Source: Polaromonas eurypsychrophila (GTDB taxonomy: Bacteria; Pseudomonadota; Gammaproteobacteria; Burkholderiales; Burkholderiaceae_C). Taken from it: DNA of 64,000 nucleotides. The stretch's first letter is position 1; each line of letters opens with the position of its first letter. The stretch lies in NCBI RefSeq assembly GCF_014641715.1, contig NZ_BMIG01000004.1, positions 62,001-126,000 of the forward strand, read 5' to 3'. The notes beneath the pieces were generated by a model. It did not search any database and had not been told where the DNA came from. It saw only the letters and a list, made by a program, of their open reading frames with translations. The translations under genes were made by a program, and so were the position numbers. This document shows, one piece after another, positions 1 to 9,439 of the stretch.

Positions 1-1
1 C

Positions 2-145
2 ATTTTTTCCTGGGATTACCTGTACTTTCTCGGTGCTGAACAGGCCCGCCTGTGGGCCGAGTACACGCAGCGCCTGGAAGCCGCCGGGGCTCAACGCGAC
101 GCGCCCATGCTTGCTGCCGGCGGCCACGGCTGCAGCAGCCATTGA
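2..145 (+). CDS. DUF971 domain protein, C-terminal end (partial)
   Basis: An open frame enters from the left edge and stops at 143-145, giving about 47 residues. It begins with a SWDYLYFLG motif and ends in a short Gly/His/Cys tail (GGHGCSSH). The aromatic-rich motif and the position just upstream of ubiE match the small DUF971 (gamma-butyrobetaine hydroxylase-like N-terminal fold) proteins that precede ubiE in Comamonadaceae. The biochemical role of the family is not established. The start lies outside the window, so length and promoter cannot be judged. The frame runs unbroken to the edge. Confidence 0.75.
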   Translation: MFSWDYLYFLGAEQARLWAEYTQRLEAAGAQRDAPMLAAGGHGCSSH

Positions 146-167
146 TGCACGCTGGCCGTTTCTCTTC

Positions 168-224
168 CACTATCAATTTCATAGCTGCTCGCGTCCGACA
201 GACGAGGGCGAGTGTTGTTTTTCA
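168..224 (+). repeat. Interspersed short repeat, atagctgcttgcgc family, copy 1
   Basis: It has the family layout: an imperfect inverted repeat (actatcaatttcatag), then a ctgctcgcg segment, a GC-rich middle and a short T run. It lies between the DUF971 stop and ubiE. Confidence 0.55.
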
Positions 225-301
225 ACATAAATACCGCGAATGCCCCACGCGATGACAGGGTTGTCGCTTGAATTGTCGGGTTTCGCCCCTAGCATTAGCT
301 T

Positions 302-1033
302 ATGAGCAGCACCCACTTCGGATTCCAGTCTGTCGACGAGAATGACAAGGCCAGCCGTGTACGCAGCGTGTTCGATTCGGTCGCGCCCAAGTACGATGTG
401 ATGAACGACCTCATGTCCATGGGCCTGCACCGCGTCTGGAAGGCCTACACGGTGATGGTGGCCGATGTGAAAGAGGGCCAGAGCGTACTTGATATCGCTG
501 GCGGCACCGGTGACCTGGCACTGGCCTTTGCGCCCAAGGTGGGCAGCACCGGCTGCGTGGTGCACACCGACATCAACGAAGCCATGCTGCGCGAAGGCCG
601 CAACCGCATGCTGGACGCCGGCAAGGTCTTGCCGACCACGGTGTGCGACGCCGAAAAGCTGCCGTTTGCCGATGCCAGTTTCGACCTCGTGTCCGTGGCT
701 TTTGGCCTGCGCAACATGACCCACAAGGACCTGGCGCTGACCGAGATGAACCGAGTGCTCAAGCCCGGCGGCAAGCTGCTGGTGCTGGAATTTTCAAAAA
801 TCGCCAAACCGCTGGCGAAGGTCTACGACTGGTATTCCTTCAATGTGCTGCCCAAACTGGGCAAGCTGGTGGCCAATGACGACTCGAGTTACCGCTACCT
901 GGCGGAGTCCATTCGCATGCATCCCGGCCAGGACGAGCTAAAGGCCCTTATGCATAAAGGTGGTTTTGGTCATGTGGACTATCACAACCTCACCGGCGGG
1001 GTGGTGGCATTACATGTTGGAATCAAGTGTTGA
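302..1033 (+). CDS. ubiE: Ubiquinone/menaquinone biosynthesis C-methyltransferase UbiE
   Basis: This 243-residue class I SAM-dependent methyltransferase adds the C2 methyl group to the demethyl-methoxy-benzoquinone intermediate of ubiquinone synthesis. The N-terminus carries the family block [16 protein letters not shown] at about residues 24-39. The SAM-binding glycine loop DIAGGTGD follows near residue 65, and the C-terminal part has NMTHKDLAL and the [13 protein letters not shown] strand. Length matches the family (about 250). It lies 24 bp upstream of the Tim44-like gene and close to ubiJ and ubiB, a ubiquinone-linked arrangement usual in Burkholderiales. The whole family signature is present, so confidence is high. 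Confidence 0.96.
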   Translation: MSSTHFGFQSVDENDKASRVRSVFDSVAPKYDVMNDLMSMGLHRVWKAYTVMVADVKEGQSVLDIAGGTGDLALAFAPKVGSTGCVVHTDINEAMLREGRNRMLDAGKVLPTTVCDAEKLPFADASFDLVSVAFGLRNMTHKDLALTEMNRVLKPGGKLLVLEFSKIAKPLAKVYDWYSFNVLPKLGKLVANDDSSYRYLAESIRMHPGQDELKALMHKGGFGHVDYHNLTGGVVALHVGIKC

Positions 1034-1057
1034 AGCAATTTAAATAGAGGAGACATC

Positions 1058-1996
1058 ATGAAATTCTGGTCTGCAATTCTCTCGGCCGTACTGGCCGTCA
1101 CCATGCTTCTGGCGTATGCGCCTGTCGCGGAAGCCAAACGCATGGGCAGTGGCGGTTCGGTCGGGCGCCAATCGTCGAACGTGACGCAGCGCCAGGCCAC
1201 CCCGCCGGCCGCGCCTGCCAACACTGCGGCTGCTGCAGCAGCGCCCAAGAAACCTTGGGGCGCCATGCTCGGCGGCCTCGCTGCGGGTCTGGGCTTGGCC
1301 TGGCTGGCTTCCTCGCTTGGCCTGGGCGGCGCTTTCGGACAAATCATCATGTTTGCCCTGCTCGCGCTGGTGATCATGGTGGTGGTTGGCTTCGTGGTGC
1401 GCAGGCTCAAGGCTGGCAACGGCCAGGGTGCGTCGCCTTTCGCCATGCAGGGCGCAGGCAACGCCAGCACGCCGCGCAACTACAGCCCGGAGAATGTTGG
1501 CAACGATGCCTCGGCCCGGCCCTGGGAGCGCAACAGCATGGCCTTCGATGCCAGCAAGGCAAGCGGCGGTTCCATGATTGGCTCCGGCCTGGCTGGTTCG
1601 CAGACGTGGGGCGTGCCCGATGGCTTTGATGCCGAAGGTTTCCTAAACGCCTGCAAGACCAACTTCGTGACCCTGCAGGACGCTTGGGATCGCTCGGATG
1701 TGGGCAGCTTGCGCGCCATGATGACCGACGAAATGCTGGCGCAGATCAAGACCCAACTGGCCGACCGCGAGTCGCACACCGGCGGCGTGACCAACAAAAC
1801 CGACGTGGTGATGCTTGACGCCAAACTGCTCGGCATTGAGGAACTCAGCGATGTTTACATGGCCAGCGTGGAGTTCTCCGGCATGATTCGTGAAGACGCT
1901 TCAGCCGGTGCCAGCCCGTTCCGCGAGGTCTGGAACATGACCAAGCCGCGCAACGGCGGCGGCTGGCTTGTTGCCGGCGTCCAAGCACTTCAGTAA
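1058..1996 (+). CDS. Tim44-like domain membrane protein
   Basis: A 312-residue protein with a strong Shine-Dalgarno (agaggaga) 5 bp before the ATG. The first 26 residues look like a signal peptide or anchor ending in VAEA. A low-complexity Gly/Ala/Gln segment follows, then hydrophobic stretches near residues 70-90 and 93-112. The C-terminal half (from about residue 175, FDAEGFLNACKTNFVTLQDAWD) is a Tim44/TIM44-like domain, an alpha+beta fold shared with the mitochondrial import factor. The bacterial function is unproven. It is conserved between ubiE and ubiJ in related genomes, so a role near the ubiquinone complex is possible but inferred only from location. Confidence 0.85.
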   Translation: MKFWSAILSAVLAVTMLLAYAPVAEAKRMGSGGSVGRQSSNVTQRQATPPAAPANTAAAAAAPKKPWGAMLGGLAAGLGLAWLASSLGLGGAFGQIIMFALLALVIMVVVGFVVRRLKAGNGQGASPFAMQGAGNASTPRNYSPENVGNDASARPWERNSMAFDASKASGGSMIGSGLAGSQTWGVPDGFDAEGFLNACKTNFVTLQDAWDRSDVGSLRAMMTDEMLAQIKTQLADRESHTGGVTNKTDVVMLDAKLLGIEELSDVYMASVEFSGMIREDASAGASPFREVWNMTKPRNGGGWLVAGVQALQ

Positions 1997-2090
1997 GCCC
2001 CCACGCTCCGCCGCTGCGCGGGTCGCTGCCCCCCCCCCCCGCAGGCGCTGCGCCTGCGGACCGGCGAAGCCGGATCCGCGGCCCTTGCTG
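1996..2090 (+). repeat. Interspersed cccccacgctc-type repeat, copy 1
   Basis: It starts at the stop codon of the Tim44-like gene with gcccccacgctc, then a ctgcgcgggtcgctgc core, a run of 12 C at 2029-2040, the hairpin gcaggcgctgcgcctgc and a gcggccc tail. The core recurs at 14856 and, inverted, inside the exonuclease gene at about 11440-11526. Confidence 0.7.
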
Positions 2091-2096
2091 GTCTTT

Positions 2097-2134
2097 AAAG
2101 CCCCTTCATCGCTCACGCGGCGAAGGGGCTTTTT
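2097..2134 (+). terminator. Rho-independent terminator after the Tim44-like gene
   Basis: The arms aaagccccttc and gaaggggcttt form an 11-bp GC-rich stem with a 14-base loop, followed by a T run. It sits 100 bp past the Tim44-like stop and 25 bp before ubiJ, so ubiJ-ubiB may have its own promoter or depend on readthrough. Confidence 0.7.
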
Positions 2135-2159
2135 CAATCTGCTGCAAAATCGGGGGCGT

Positions 2160-2744
2160 ATGCGCACCAACACCACGTCCCCTTTTTCTTTTTTGCAATC
2201 CCTGGCCACCCGTTTTCAGCCGCCCGCCTGGGTGGTTGATGAGGGGCAGCAGAAAATCGTGCTGTTTCTCAACCATGTGCTGATGCAGGAAAAGGAGGCG
2301 CAAAACCGCCTGCTGCGCAAAAAAGGCAGCGTGGTTCATGTGCGCTGGGGCGTGTTTGCGCTGGACCTTGTCATCACGCCGGCCGGGCTGCTGGACCGTG
2401 CCGCGCCGGGCGTAAAACCTGACCTGCTGCTGGCTGTGACCGCCGAATCACCGGCGGTCGTCATGCAGTCGGTGATGGCAGGCAAGGCGCCCCCGGTCAA
2501 AATCGAAGGCGACGTGCAGCTTGCTGCTGAACTCGGCTGGCTGGCCGACAACTTGCGCTGGGATTTGGAAGAAGACCTGTCCCGCATCATCGGCGACGTG
2601 CCGGCCCACACGCTGGCCGGTTTCGCCCGCCAGGCGCTGGCCGGCCTGCGCCAGTTTTTGGCCCAGGCGCTTGTGCCGGCTGCTTCCCCCGCCGGAGCCG
2701 TGGCGGTACCGCCCGTCCCCGAGCCGCCGAAAGCCACCTCATGA
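2160..2744 (+). CDS. ubiJ: Ubiquinone biosynthesis accessory factor UbiJ (SCP2 domain)
   Basis: A 194-residue protein with an SCP2-like sterol-carrier fold. UbiJ binds polyprenyl lipids and helps organise the soluble complex of late ubiquinone enzymes. I chose the ATG at 2160 ([11 protein letters not shown]) because the upstream extension translates the repeat and terminator and is clearly artefactual. The central part ([21 protein letters not shown]) fits the SCP2 sheet. The C-terminal half is helical, with the [22 protein letters not shown] segment characteristic of UbiJ. The stop overlaps the ubiB start as ATGA, indicating translational coupling. Confidence 0.9.
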   Translation: MRTNTTSPFSFLQSLATRFQPPAWVVDEGQQKIVLFLNHVLMQEKEAQNRLLRKKGSVVHVRWGVFALDLVITPAGLLDRAAPGVKPDLLLAVTAESPAVVMQSVMAGKAPPVKIEGDVQLAAELGWLADNLRWDLEEDLSRIIGDVPAHTLAGFARQALAGLRQFLAQALVPAASPAGAVAVPPVPEPPKATS

Positions 2745-4294
2745 GCAGACTGTTCCGGGGCGTTTTTATCGTCTGGACAGTGCTGCGCTTCGGGCTCGAT
2801 GAGCTGGTGCTGTCGAGTTTCAGCAAGCCCTGGATACGCACGCTGACGCGTGTTGTCTCGGTCGGGCGCGATCTGAGGTCGCCGCGAGGAGCGCGGCTGC
2901 GCGAAGCGCTGGAAAGCCTGGGGCCGATTTTTGTCAAGTTCGGCCAGGTCATGTCAACCCGGCGCGACCTGCTGCCGCTGGACATTGCCAATGAGCTGGC
3001 GCGGCTGCAGGACCGGGTGCCGCCGTTTGACTCGGACGTGGCCATCGCCATCATTGAAAAAGCCTTTGGCCGTCCGATCACCCAGATTTTTGGAAGCTTC
3101 GAGCGCCAGCCGGTGGCCAGCGCCTCGATTGCCCAGGTGCATTTCGCGACGCTGCCCGGAGGCCGCGAGGTCGCGGTCAAGGTGCTGCGCCCCAACATGC
3201 TTGCGGCGATTGAAAAAGACCTGGCGCTGATGCACATGATGGCCGGCTGGGTTGAAGGCCTGTCGGCCGACGGCAAGCGGCTAAAGCCGCGCGAGGTGAT
3301 CGGCGAGTTCGACAAGTACCTGCATGATGAACTGGATCTGCTGCGCGAGGCCGCCAATGCGGCGCAACTGCGCCGCAACATGCAAAACCTGAACCTGGTG
3401 CTGATTCCGGAGATAGTCTGGGATTTCTGCATGCCCGACGTGATGGTGATGCAGCGCATGAAGGGTGTGCCCATCAGCCAGGTCGAGCGCCTGCGCGATG
3501 CCGGCGTGGACATGAAAAAGCTGGCGCGCGACGGCGTCACCCTCTTTTTCACCCAGGTGTTTCGCGACGGGTTTTTTCATGCCGATATGCACCCTGGCAA
3601 CATCCAGGTCAGCCTGGAGCCGGCCACCTTCGGCCGCTACATTTCGCTGGACTTCGGCATCGTCGGCACGCTGACCGAGGTCGACAAGGAGTACTTGGCG
3701 CAGAACTTCAGCGCGTTTTTCCAGCGTGACTACAAACGGGTGGCCGAGCTGCACATCGAGTCCGGCTGGGTGCCGGCCGACACGCGGGTCGATGAACTCG
3801 AAGCCGCGATACGCGCCTGTTGCGAGCCCTATTTCGACCGGCCGCTCAAGGAAATATCGCTGGGCATGGTGCTGATGCGGCTGTTTCAGACCTCGCGGCG
3901 TTTCCATGTGGAAATCCAGCCGCAACTGGTGCTGCTGCAGAAAACCCTCCTCAACATCGAAGGTCTGGGCCGCGAGCTGGACCCCGAACTGGACCTGTGG
4001 AGCACGGCCAAGCCATTTCTGGAAACCTGGATGCTGGAACAAGTCGGCCCTGAAAAGCTGCTGGAGCAGCTCAAGGCCGAGGCCCCGACCTATGCCAAAC
4101 TGCTGCCCGGCCTGCCGCGGCTGCTGCAGCAATACCTGAAAAACCAGTCCGGCGGCAACCGCCGGGAGCTCCAGGAACTGCTGCAGGAGCAAAAGCGCAC
4201 CAACCGGCTGTTGCAAAGCCTGATCTACGGTGGCCTGGGTTTTGCATTGGGCCTGCTTGCCATGCAGCTGGTGCTGCGCATTCGCGTTTTCTAG
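2741..4294 (+). CDS. ubiB: Ubiquinone biosynthesis regulatory protein kinase-like UbiB
   Basis: This 517-residue member of the atypical ABC1/ADCK/UbiB kinase family is needed for ubiquinone accumulation, probably as an ATPase acting on lipid intermediates. Family signatures are visible: the KxGQ motif in [17 protein letters not shown] near residue 65, the Ala-rich loop replaced by ASIAQVH, the beta-3 lysine in [17 protein letters not shown] and the metal-binding DFG in LDFGIVG. The C-terminus has one or two hydrophobic helices (from about residue 495), matching membrane anchoring. It overlaps ubiJ by 4 bp. Length is typical. Confidence 0.96.
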   Translation: MSRLFRGVFIVWTVLRFGLDELVLSSFSKPWIRTLTRVVSVGRDLRSPRGARLREALESLGPIFVKFGQVMSTRRDLLPLDIANELARLQDRVPPFDSDVAIAIIEKAFGRPITQIFGSFERQPVASASIAQVHFATLPGGREVAVKVLRPNMLAAIEKDLALMHMMAGWVEGLSADGKRLKPREVIGEFDKYLHDELDLLREAANAAQLRRNMQNLNLVLIPEIVWDFCMPDVMVMQRMKGVPISQVERLRDAGVDMKKLARDGVTLFFTQVFRDGFFHADMHPGNIQVSLEPATFGRYISLDFGIVGTLTEVDKEYLAQNFSAFFQRDYKRVAELHIESGWVPADTRVDELEAAIRACCEPYFDRPLKEISLGMVLMRLFQTSRRFHVEIQPQLVLLQKTLLNIEGLGRELDPELDLWSTAKPFLETWMLEQVGPEKLLEQLKAEAPTYAKLLPGLPRLLQQYLKNQSGGNRRELQELLQEQKRTNRLLQSLIYGGLGFALGLLAMQLVLRIRVF

Positions 4295-4378
4295 GACTTC
4301 TTGGCCGCTTGCCCGGTCAGGCAGCAGATTACCGGGCGGAAAATCTGGTAATAATCACGCATTCTAGAGGAGGCCGCT

Positions 4379-5824
4379 GTGCTCTTGACCCTGGTTTTCA
4401 TCTACCTTCTGATCACCATCATCATCGGTCTGTACGCCGCCAGGCGCGTCAAAAACACCGCCGACTATGCGATCGCCGGGCGCAAGCTGCCGCTGATCAT
4501 GATCGTGACCACAACCTTTGCCACCTGGTTTGGCTCGGAGACGGTGCTGGGCATCCCGGCCAAGTTTGTCCAGAGCGGGCTGAACGGCGTGGTGGAAGAC
4601 CCTTTTGGCGCGGGCACCTGCCTGATCCTGGTGGGCCTGTTTTTCGCCGGCAAGCTCTACAAGATGTCTTTGCTGACGATCAGCGACTACTACCGGGAGC
4701 GTTATGGCCGGACCATCGAGGTGGTGTGCTCCATCGTCATCATGATCAGCTATCTCGGCTGGGGCGCGGCCCAGGTGACGGCCCTGGGGCTGGTGTTCAA
4801 CATACTGTCAGGGGGCGCCATCAGCACCACCGCGGGCATGCTGATCGGCACGGCCTCGGTGCTGGCCTATACGCTGTTCGGCGGCATGTGGTCGGTGGCG
4901 GTGACCGACTTCATCCAGGTGATCGTGTTGGTCGTCGGTCTGGCGGTGCTGGCCGTGTTTGCCGGCAACCTGGCCGGTGGCGCGGACAAAGTGATTGCCC
5001 TGGCCACCAGTCAGGACCTGTTCAAATTCTGGCCGGAGCCCAATTTGCGCGACATGGTGTTTTTCTTTGCGGCCGCCATCACCATGATGTTCGGCTCCAT
5101 CCCGCAGCAGGATGTCTTCCAGCGTGTGATGTCGGCCAACACCCAGGGCGCAGCCACCAAAGGGCCGGTGATAGGTGGCGTCTGCTACATCCTGTTTGCC
5201 TTTGTGCCCATGTTTCTGGTGGTCAGCGCACTGATCATCATGCCGGAGCAAACCGCCGTTTTGCTCAAGGAAGACCCGCAAAAGATACTGCCTACGCTGG
5301 TGCTTGAAAAAATGCCCTTCATCATGCAGGTGCTGTTTTTTGGTGCGCTGTTGTCGGCCATCAAGTCGACTGCCTCGGCCACCTTGCTGGCGCCCAGTGT
5401 GACTTTTGTCGAGAATATCTGGCGCCAGTTCAAGCCGCGCATGAGCGACCAACATGAGCTCAAGCTGATGCGCACCAGCGTGTTGGTATTCAGCAGCCTG
5501 GTGCTGGCCTATGCCATTTTCATGCAGGGCACCTCGATTTATGAGATGGTCTCCGGCGCTTACCAGGTGCCCCTGGTCGGCGCCTTTGTGCCGCTGGTAT
5601 TTGGTCTGTACTGGAAAAAAGCCAGTACCCAGGGCGCGGTGTTCTCGGTGGTGTGCGGCATCGGCACCTGGCTGCTGTTTACCTTCAGTGCCCTGGGCGA
5701 GCAGTTTCCGGCCCAGCTGGCCGGGGTGCTTGCGGCCGCGCTGGGCATGCTGGTGGGTTCGCTGACGCCGCAAACCATTGAGAACAGCCGGGGCAGCCAC
5801 CACCGCCTGAGCACCGAAGCCTGA
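4379..5824 (+). CDS. Sodium:solute symporter family (SSSF) transporter
   Basis: A 481-residue integral membrane protein with about 13 hydrophobic segments and the SSSF N-terminal pattern (ITIIIGLYAARRVKNTADYAIAGRKL, then a TWFGSETVLGIPAKF stretch in helix 2). It should couple sodium re-entry to uptake of a small organic solute; the substrate cannot be read from sequence. Translation most likely starts at GTG 4379, preceded by a strong agaggagg Shine-Dalgarno at 4366-4373. The gene stands alone, 84 bp after ubiB and 135 bp before fmdB. Confidence 0.88.
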   Translation: MLLTLVFIYLLITIIIGLYAARRVKNTADYAIAGRKLPLIMIVTTTFATWFGSETVLGIPAKFVQSGLNGVVEDPFGAGTCLILVGLFFAGKLYKMSLLTISDYYRERYGRTIEVVCSIVIMISYLGWGAAQVTALGLVFNILSGGAISTTAGMLIGTASVLAYTLFGGMWSVAVTDFIQVIVLVVGLAVLAVFAGNLAGGADKVIALATSQDLFKFWPEPNLRDMVFFFAAAITMMFGSIPQQDVFQRVMSANTQGAATKGPVIGGVCYILFAFVPMFLVVSALIIMPEQTAVLLKEDPQKILPTLVLEKMPFIMQVLFFGALLSAIKSTASATLLAPSVTFVENIWRQFKPRMSDQHELKLMRTSVLVFSSLVLAYAIFMQGTSIYEMVSGAYQVPLVGAFVPLVFGLYWKKASTQGAVFSVVCGIGTWLLFTFSALGEQFPAQLAGVLAAALGMLVGSLTPQTIENSRGSHHRLSTEA

Positions 5825-5959
5825 TCAGCCCGGGCAAGCGGTTGGCGAGCAGCCAAATGCACTTTGGGGCGCCGGGCAGATGCCCGCGCCTATAATTGAA
5901 GGTTTTGCATCCTGTGGTCCCCGCAGGAGCAGGCAGCCCCGACAAAATCTTCCAGAACC

Positions 5960-6307
5960 ATGCCAATCTACGCCTATAAATGCGAGTCCTGCGGGCATAG
6001 CAAAGACGTTTTGCAAAAAATGTCTGATGCGCCGCTGACCGACTGTCCCCAGTGCGGCGCCCCCGCGTTCAAAAAGCAGCTGACTGCTGCCGGTTTCCAG
6101 CTCAAGGGTTCGGGTTGGTATGTGACTGATTTCCGCGGCGGTGGCGGTGCAGCAGCCGTACCGCCGGCAGGCGGCTCGGAAGCGCCTGCCGCAACGGGCG
6201 CCGATGCCAAGTCGGCAGAGCCTGCCGCGAAAGCGGCGGCGGCCCCTGCTGCCGCGCCTGCCGCTGCGCCAGCGAGCAGCGGCAGCCCCACCCCCAAGGC
6301 GAGTTGA
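5960..6307 (+). CDS. FmdB family zinc-ribbon protein
   Basis: A 115-residue protein. The N-terminal zinc ribbon has two CxxC knuckles (Cys8/Cys11 and Cys29/Cys32, in KCESCGH and TDCPQCG), the hallmark of FmdB/CxxC_CxxC_SSSS putative regulatory proteins. The C-terminal 50 residues are an Ala/Pro-rich low-complexity tail, probably disordered. The family was named from a formamidase-linked regulator, but no molecular role is established. Its stop overlaps the DUF502 ATG by one base (tgatg), and the fmdB - DUF502 - aspS order is common in Burkholderiales. Confidence 0.9.
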   Translation: MPIYAYKCESCGHSKDVLQKMSDAPLTDCPQCGAPAFKKQLTAAGFQLKGSGWYVTDFRGGGGAAAVPPAGGSEAPAATGADAKSAEPAAKAAAAPAAAPAAAPASSGSPTPKAS

Positions 6308-6927
6308 TGGCCGCTATACGCCGATGGCTGCTGGCGGGCTTGCTGGTGCTGGTGCCGCTTGCGGTTACCGTCTGGCTGCTGAACTGGATCATCGGCACGC
6401 TGGACCAGACGCTGGAAATTCTCCCGGGTAACTGGCACCCTGACAAATTGCTCGGTGTTCATATTCCTGGCTTTGGTGTGTTGCTGGCGCTGGCCATCGT
6501 GCTGTCGATAGGCGCTATTACCAGCAATTTTCTGGGCAAAAAGCTGGTGCGCTGGTGGGATGCCCTGCTCAGCCGCATTCCCATCGTCCGGTCGATTTAT
6601 TCCAGCGTCAAGCAAGTATCCGACACGCTGTTTTCAGAGAACGGAAATGCGTTTCGCAAGGCACTGCTGGTGCAATGGCCGCGCGAGGGTGTCTGGACCA
6701 TAGGGTTTCAAACCGGCATGCCGGGCGGCGATGTGGTCAACCACCTGCAGGGCGAGTACCTCAGCGTCTACGTTCCGACCACGCCCAACCCCACCGGCGG
6801 TTATTTCGTCATGCTCCCCAAGGCGGACTGCATCGAACTCAAAATGAGTGTGGATGAGGCCCTGACCTATGTGATTTCCATGGGAGTGGTGGTGCCCGGC
6901 AGTGCCGCCAACTACAAACCGAAATAG
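6307..6927 (+). CDS. DUF502 family membrane protein
   Basis: A 206-residue protein with two N-terminal transmembrane segments (about residues 5-27 and 60-80) and a soluble C-terminal domain with the family patterns IPIVRSIYSSVKQVSDTL and VPTTPNPTGGYFVMLP. The function of DUF502 is unknown. I place the start at the ATG overlapping the fmdB stop; an in-frame TTG at 6304 would add one residue. The overlap suggests cotranslation with fmdB, and aspS follows after 62 bp. Confidence 0.9.
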   Translation: MAAIRRWLLAGLLVLVPLAVTVWLLNWIIGTLDQTLEILPGNWHPDKLLGVHIPGFGVLLALAIVLSIGAITSNFLGKKLVRWWDALLSRIPIVRSIYSSVKQVSDTLFSENGNAFRKALLVQWPREGVWTIGFQTGMPGGDVVNHLQGEYLSVYVPTTPNPTGGYFVMLPKADCIELKMSVDEALTYVISMGVVVPGSAANYKPK

Positions 6928-6989
6928 TTTTTCTTCCGTAGCGCGCAAGCCCTCACCTCCGACGTATCAGCGAAACAAGCGACTTATCT

Positions 6990-8789
6990 ATGACTTCCCA
7001 AATGCGTTCCCACTATTGCGGTCTGGTGACCGAGAGCCTCATGGGGCAAAGCGTCAGCCTGTGTGGCTGGGTCAATCGCCGGCGTGACCACGGCGGCGTG
7101 ATTTTCATCGACCTGCGCGACCGCGAGGGTTATGTGCAGGTGGTGTGCGACCCCGACCGCGCCGACATGTTCACCACTGCGGAAGGTGTGCGCAACGAGT
7201 TCTGTGTGCAGATCAAGGGCCTGGTGCGGGCACGCCCGGAGGGGACTGTCAACGAGGCGCTCAAAAGCGGCAAGATCGAGGTGTTGTGCCACGAGCTGAT
7301 TGTGCTCAACCCCAGCGTGACCCCGCCGTTCCAGCTGGACGACGACAACCTGTCGGAGACCACACGCCTGACACACCGCGTGCTGGACCTGCGCCGTCCC
7401 TACATGCAGAACAACCTGATGCTGCGTTACCGCGTGGCGATGGAAACCCGCAAGTTCCTTGACGCCAACGGCTTCATCGACATCGAAACGCCGATGCTGA
7501 CCAAAAGCACGCCCGAAGGCGCGCGAGATTACCTGGTGCCCAGCCGCGTCAACGAAGGCATGTTTTTTGCGCTGCCGCAAAGCCCGCAGCTGTTCAAGCA
7601 GTTGCTGATGGTGGCCGGTTTTGACCGTTACTACCAGATCACCAAATGTTTTCGTGATGAAGACCTGCGTGCCGACCGCCAGCCGGAGTTCACGCAGATC
7701 GATATCGAGACGTCCTTCATGGGCGAGCAGGACATCCGCGACATGTTCCAGGGCATGATCAGCAACATCTTCAAGACTGTGCTGGCCACAGACCTCGGCG
7801 AGTTCCCGGTCATGACTTATGCCGACGCCATGCACCGCTTCGGCTCCGACAAGCCGGACCTGCGCGTGAACCTTGAGTTCACCGAACTGACCGACGTGAT
7901 GGGCGATGTGGACTTCAAGGTCTTCAGCGCACCGGCCACCACGCCGGGTGGCCGGGTGGTCGCGCTTCGAGTGCCGGGCGGCTCCGAGATGAGCCGCGGC
8001 GAGATTGACGGCTACACCGAGTTCGTCAAGATCTACGGCGCCAAGGGCCTGGCCTGGATCAAGGTCAACGACGTCAGCAAGGGTCGCGACGGGCTGCAAA
8101 GTCCTATCGTCAAGAATATCCACGACGCCGCCGTGGCCGAGATTCTCAAGCGCACCGGCGCGCAGAACGGCGACATCATTTTCTTCGGCGCCGACAAGGC
8201 CAAGATCGTCAACGACAGCATAGGCGCGCTGCGCCTGAAGGTTGGTCTGAGCGCCTTCGGCAAGAAGTCCGGTGTGTTCACCGCCGGCTGGAAACCGCTG
8301 TGGGTGGTGGACTTCCCGATGTTCGAATACGACGAAGGCGGCCAGCGCTGGAGCGCGGTGCACCACCCGTTCACGGCACCCAAGGACGGCCATGAAGACT
8401 GGATGGACACCGACCCGGGAAAATGTATTTCCAAGGCCTACGACATGGTGCTCAACGGCTGGGAACTGGGCGGCGGCTCGGTGCGTATCCATCGCGCCGA
8501 CGTGCAAAGCAAGGTGTTCGACGCGCTGAAGATCGGGCCGGAAGAGGCGCAGGAAAAGTTTGGTTTCCTGCTCGACGCGCTGCAGTACGGCGCGCCACCG
8601 CACGGCGGCCTGGCGTTCGGCCTGGACCGCATCGTCACCATGATGACCGGTGCCGAGTCCATCCGCGACGTGATCGCCTTCCCCAAGACCCAGCGCGCGC
8701 AGTGCCTGCTGACCCACGCGCCCAGCCCGGTCGACGAGAAGCAGCTCAAGGAATTGCACATCCGTCTGCGGACTACGCAGCCGGCTTGA
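6990..8789 (+). CDS. aspS: Aspartyl-tRNA synthetase
   Basis: This 599-residue class IIb synthetase charges tRNA with aspartate. The N-terminal OB-fold anticodon-binding domain ([19 protein letters not shown]) occupies about residues 20-110. Class II motif 1 lies near residue 145, motif 2 is [20 protein letters not shown], a bacterial-type GAD insertion follows, and motif 3 [13 protein letters not shown] is near the C-terminus. Length and domain order are those of bacterial AspRS. Whether it is discriminating or also charges tRNA-Asn cannot be settled here; many betaproteobacteria use the GatCAB route. Confidence 0.98.
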   Translation: MTSQMRSHYCGLVTESLMGQSVSLCGWVNRRRDHGGVIFIDLRDREGYVQVVCDPDRADMFTTAEGVRNEFCVQIKGLVRARPEGTVNEALKSGKIEVLCHELIVLNPSVTPPFQLDDDNLSETTRLTHRVLDLRRPYMQNNLMLRYRVAMETRKFLDANGFIDIETPMLTKSTPEGARDYLVPSRVNEGMFFALPQSPQLFKQLLMVAGFDRYYQITKCFRDEDLRADRQPEFTQIDIETSFMGEQDIRDMFQGMISNIFKTVLATDLGEFPVMTYADAMHRFGSDKPDLRVNLEFTELTDVMGDVDFKVFSAPATTPGGRVVALRVPGGSEMSRGEIDGYTEFVKIYGAKGLAWIKVNDVSKGRDGLQSPIVKNIHDAAVAEILKRTGAQNGDIIFFGADKAKIVNDSIGALRLKVGLSAFGKKSGVFTAGWKPLWVVDFPMFEYDEGGQRWSAVHHPFTAPKDGHEDWMDTDPGKCISKAYDMVLNGWELGGGSVRIHRADVQSKVFDALKIGPEEAQEKFGFLLDALQYGAPPHGGLAFGLDRIVTMMTGAESIRDVIAFPKTQRAQCLLTHAPSPVDEKQLKELHIRLRTTQPA

Positions 8790-8817
8790 GCCGGCTTGCA
8801 GCCCGAGCGTGCTGCTG

Positions 8818-8876
8818 ATTTGCTACGGTATTGATAGCTGCTTGCGCTTTCCCGGTATGGGCTGGAGGCTATTTTT
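8818..8876 (+). repeat. Interspersed short repeat, atagctgcttgcgc family, copy 2
   Basis: The best-preserved copy: tttgctacggtattgatagc, then tgcttgcgctttcc, ggtatgggctggaggc and a short T run. It fills much of the aspS-nudB gap. Confidence 0.75.
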
Positions 8877-8941
8877 ATCGTGAATGGTGATGGGCCAGGC
8901 GGCGTGTATGGCGCTGGCGGCCTGCAACAAAGGACCGCGAC

Positions 8942-9388
8942 GTGAAGCCATTCAAGATCCCGGAGTCCGTTCTTGTGGTGATCTACACGCAGGAGCAAGA
9001 GGTGCTGCTGCTTGAGCGCGCCGACTATCCAGGCTTCTGGCAAAGCGTGACCGGCTCGCGGGACACGCCGGACGAGGCGCTGGTGCAAACCGCAGTGAGG
9101 GAGGTTTTCGAGGAAACCGGCATGACCGCTTGTGCGGCGGATTTTCGCGACTGGGGTGTCTCCAATAGCTACGAGATCTATCCGGCCTGGCGCGCACGAT
9201 ATGCGCCCGGCGTCACGCGCAATACCGAACATGTCTTCAGCCTGTGTGTGCCCCATGCAAGCGCCGTCACCCTGAGCCCGCGCGAACACACGGCCTGCCA
9301 GTGGCTGCCCTGGCTGGAAGCGGCTGACCAGTGTTTCTCGCCCTCCAACGCAGAGGCTATTCTGATGCTTCCGCAATTCATGGACTAG
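8942..9388 (+). CDS. nudB: Dihydroneopterin triphosphate diphosphatase NudB (Nudix)
   Basis: A 148-residue Nudix hydrolase. The Nudix box runs from the GSRDTPDEAL segment into REVFEETGM near residues 39-62, with the REVFEE metal-binding glutamates intact. NudB removes pyrophosphate from dihydroneopterin triphosphate in folate synthesis. The start is GTG at 8942. The assignment rests on size, the early VLVVIYT and WQSVTGS motifs typical of NudB, and conserved placement after aspS. The pathway's first enzyme, folE, is in the same window at 13.7 kb. A Nudix hydrolase of another specificity cannot be excluded. Confidence 0.87.
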   Translation: MKPFKIPESVLVVIYTQEQEVLLLERADYPGFWQSVTGSRDTPDEALVQTAVREVFEETGMTACAADFRDWGVSNSYEIYPAWRARYAPGVTRNTEHVFSLCVPHASAVTLSPREHTACQWLPWLEAADQCFSPSNAEAILMLPQFMD

Positions 9389-9427
9389 GGCTTGGTCACA
9401 CTTGTATAAATAGTGTGAACAGGCCCT
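9388..9427. repeat. Palindromic intergenic element, copy 1
   Basis: The sequence gggcttggtcacactt, a short spacer, then agtgtgaacaggccct forms an imperfect hairpin that starts at the nudB stop codon. Its reverse complement matches the element at 29847-29887 along almost its whole length. Confidence 0.7.
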
Positions 9428-9439
9428 GAACCGCCGCGT

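Noticed and set aside
5891-5896. tataat upstream of fmdB as a sigma-70 promoter
   Set aside because: The hexamer is perfect but no -35 box lies at suitable spacing, so I do not call it as a feature.
6984-8759. Long minus-strand open frame (591 codons) opposite aspS
   Set aside because: It is a shadow of aspS in high-GC sequence; the residues are His/Val/Leu-biased with no domain, and aspS motifs are complete on the plus strand.
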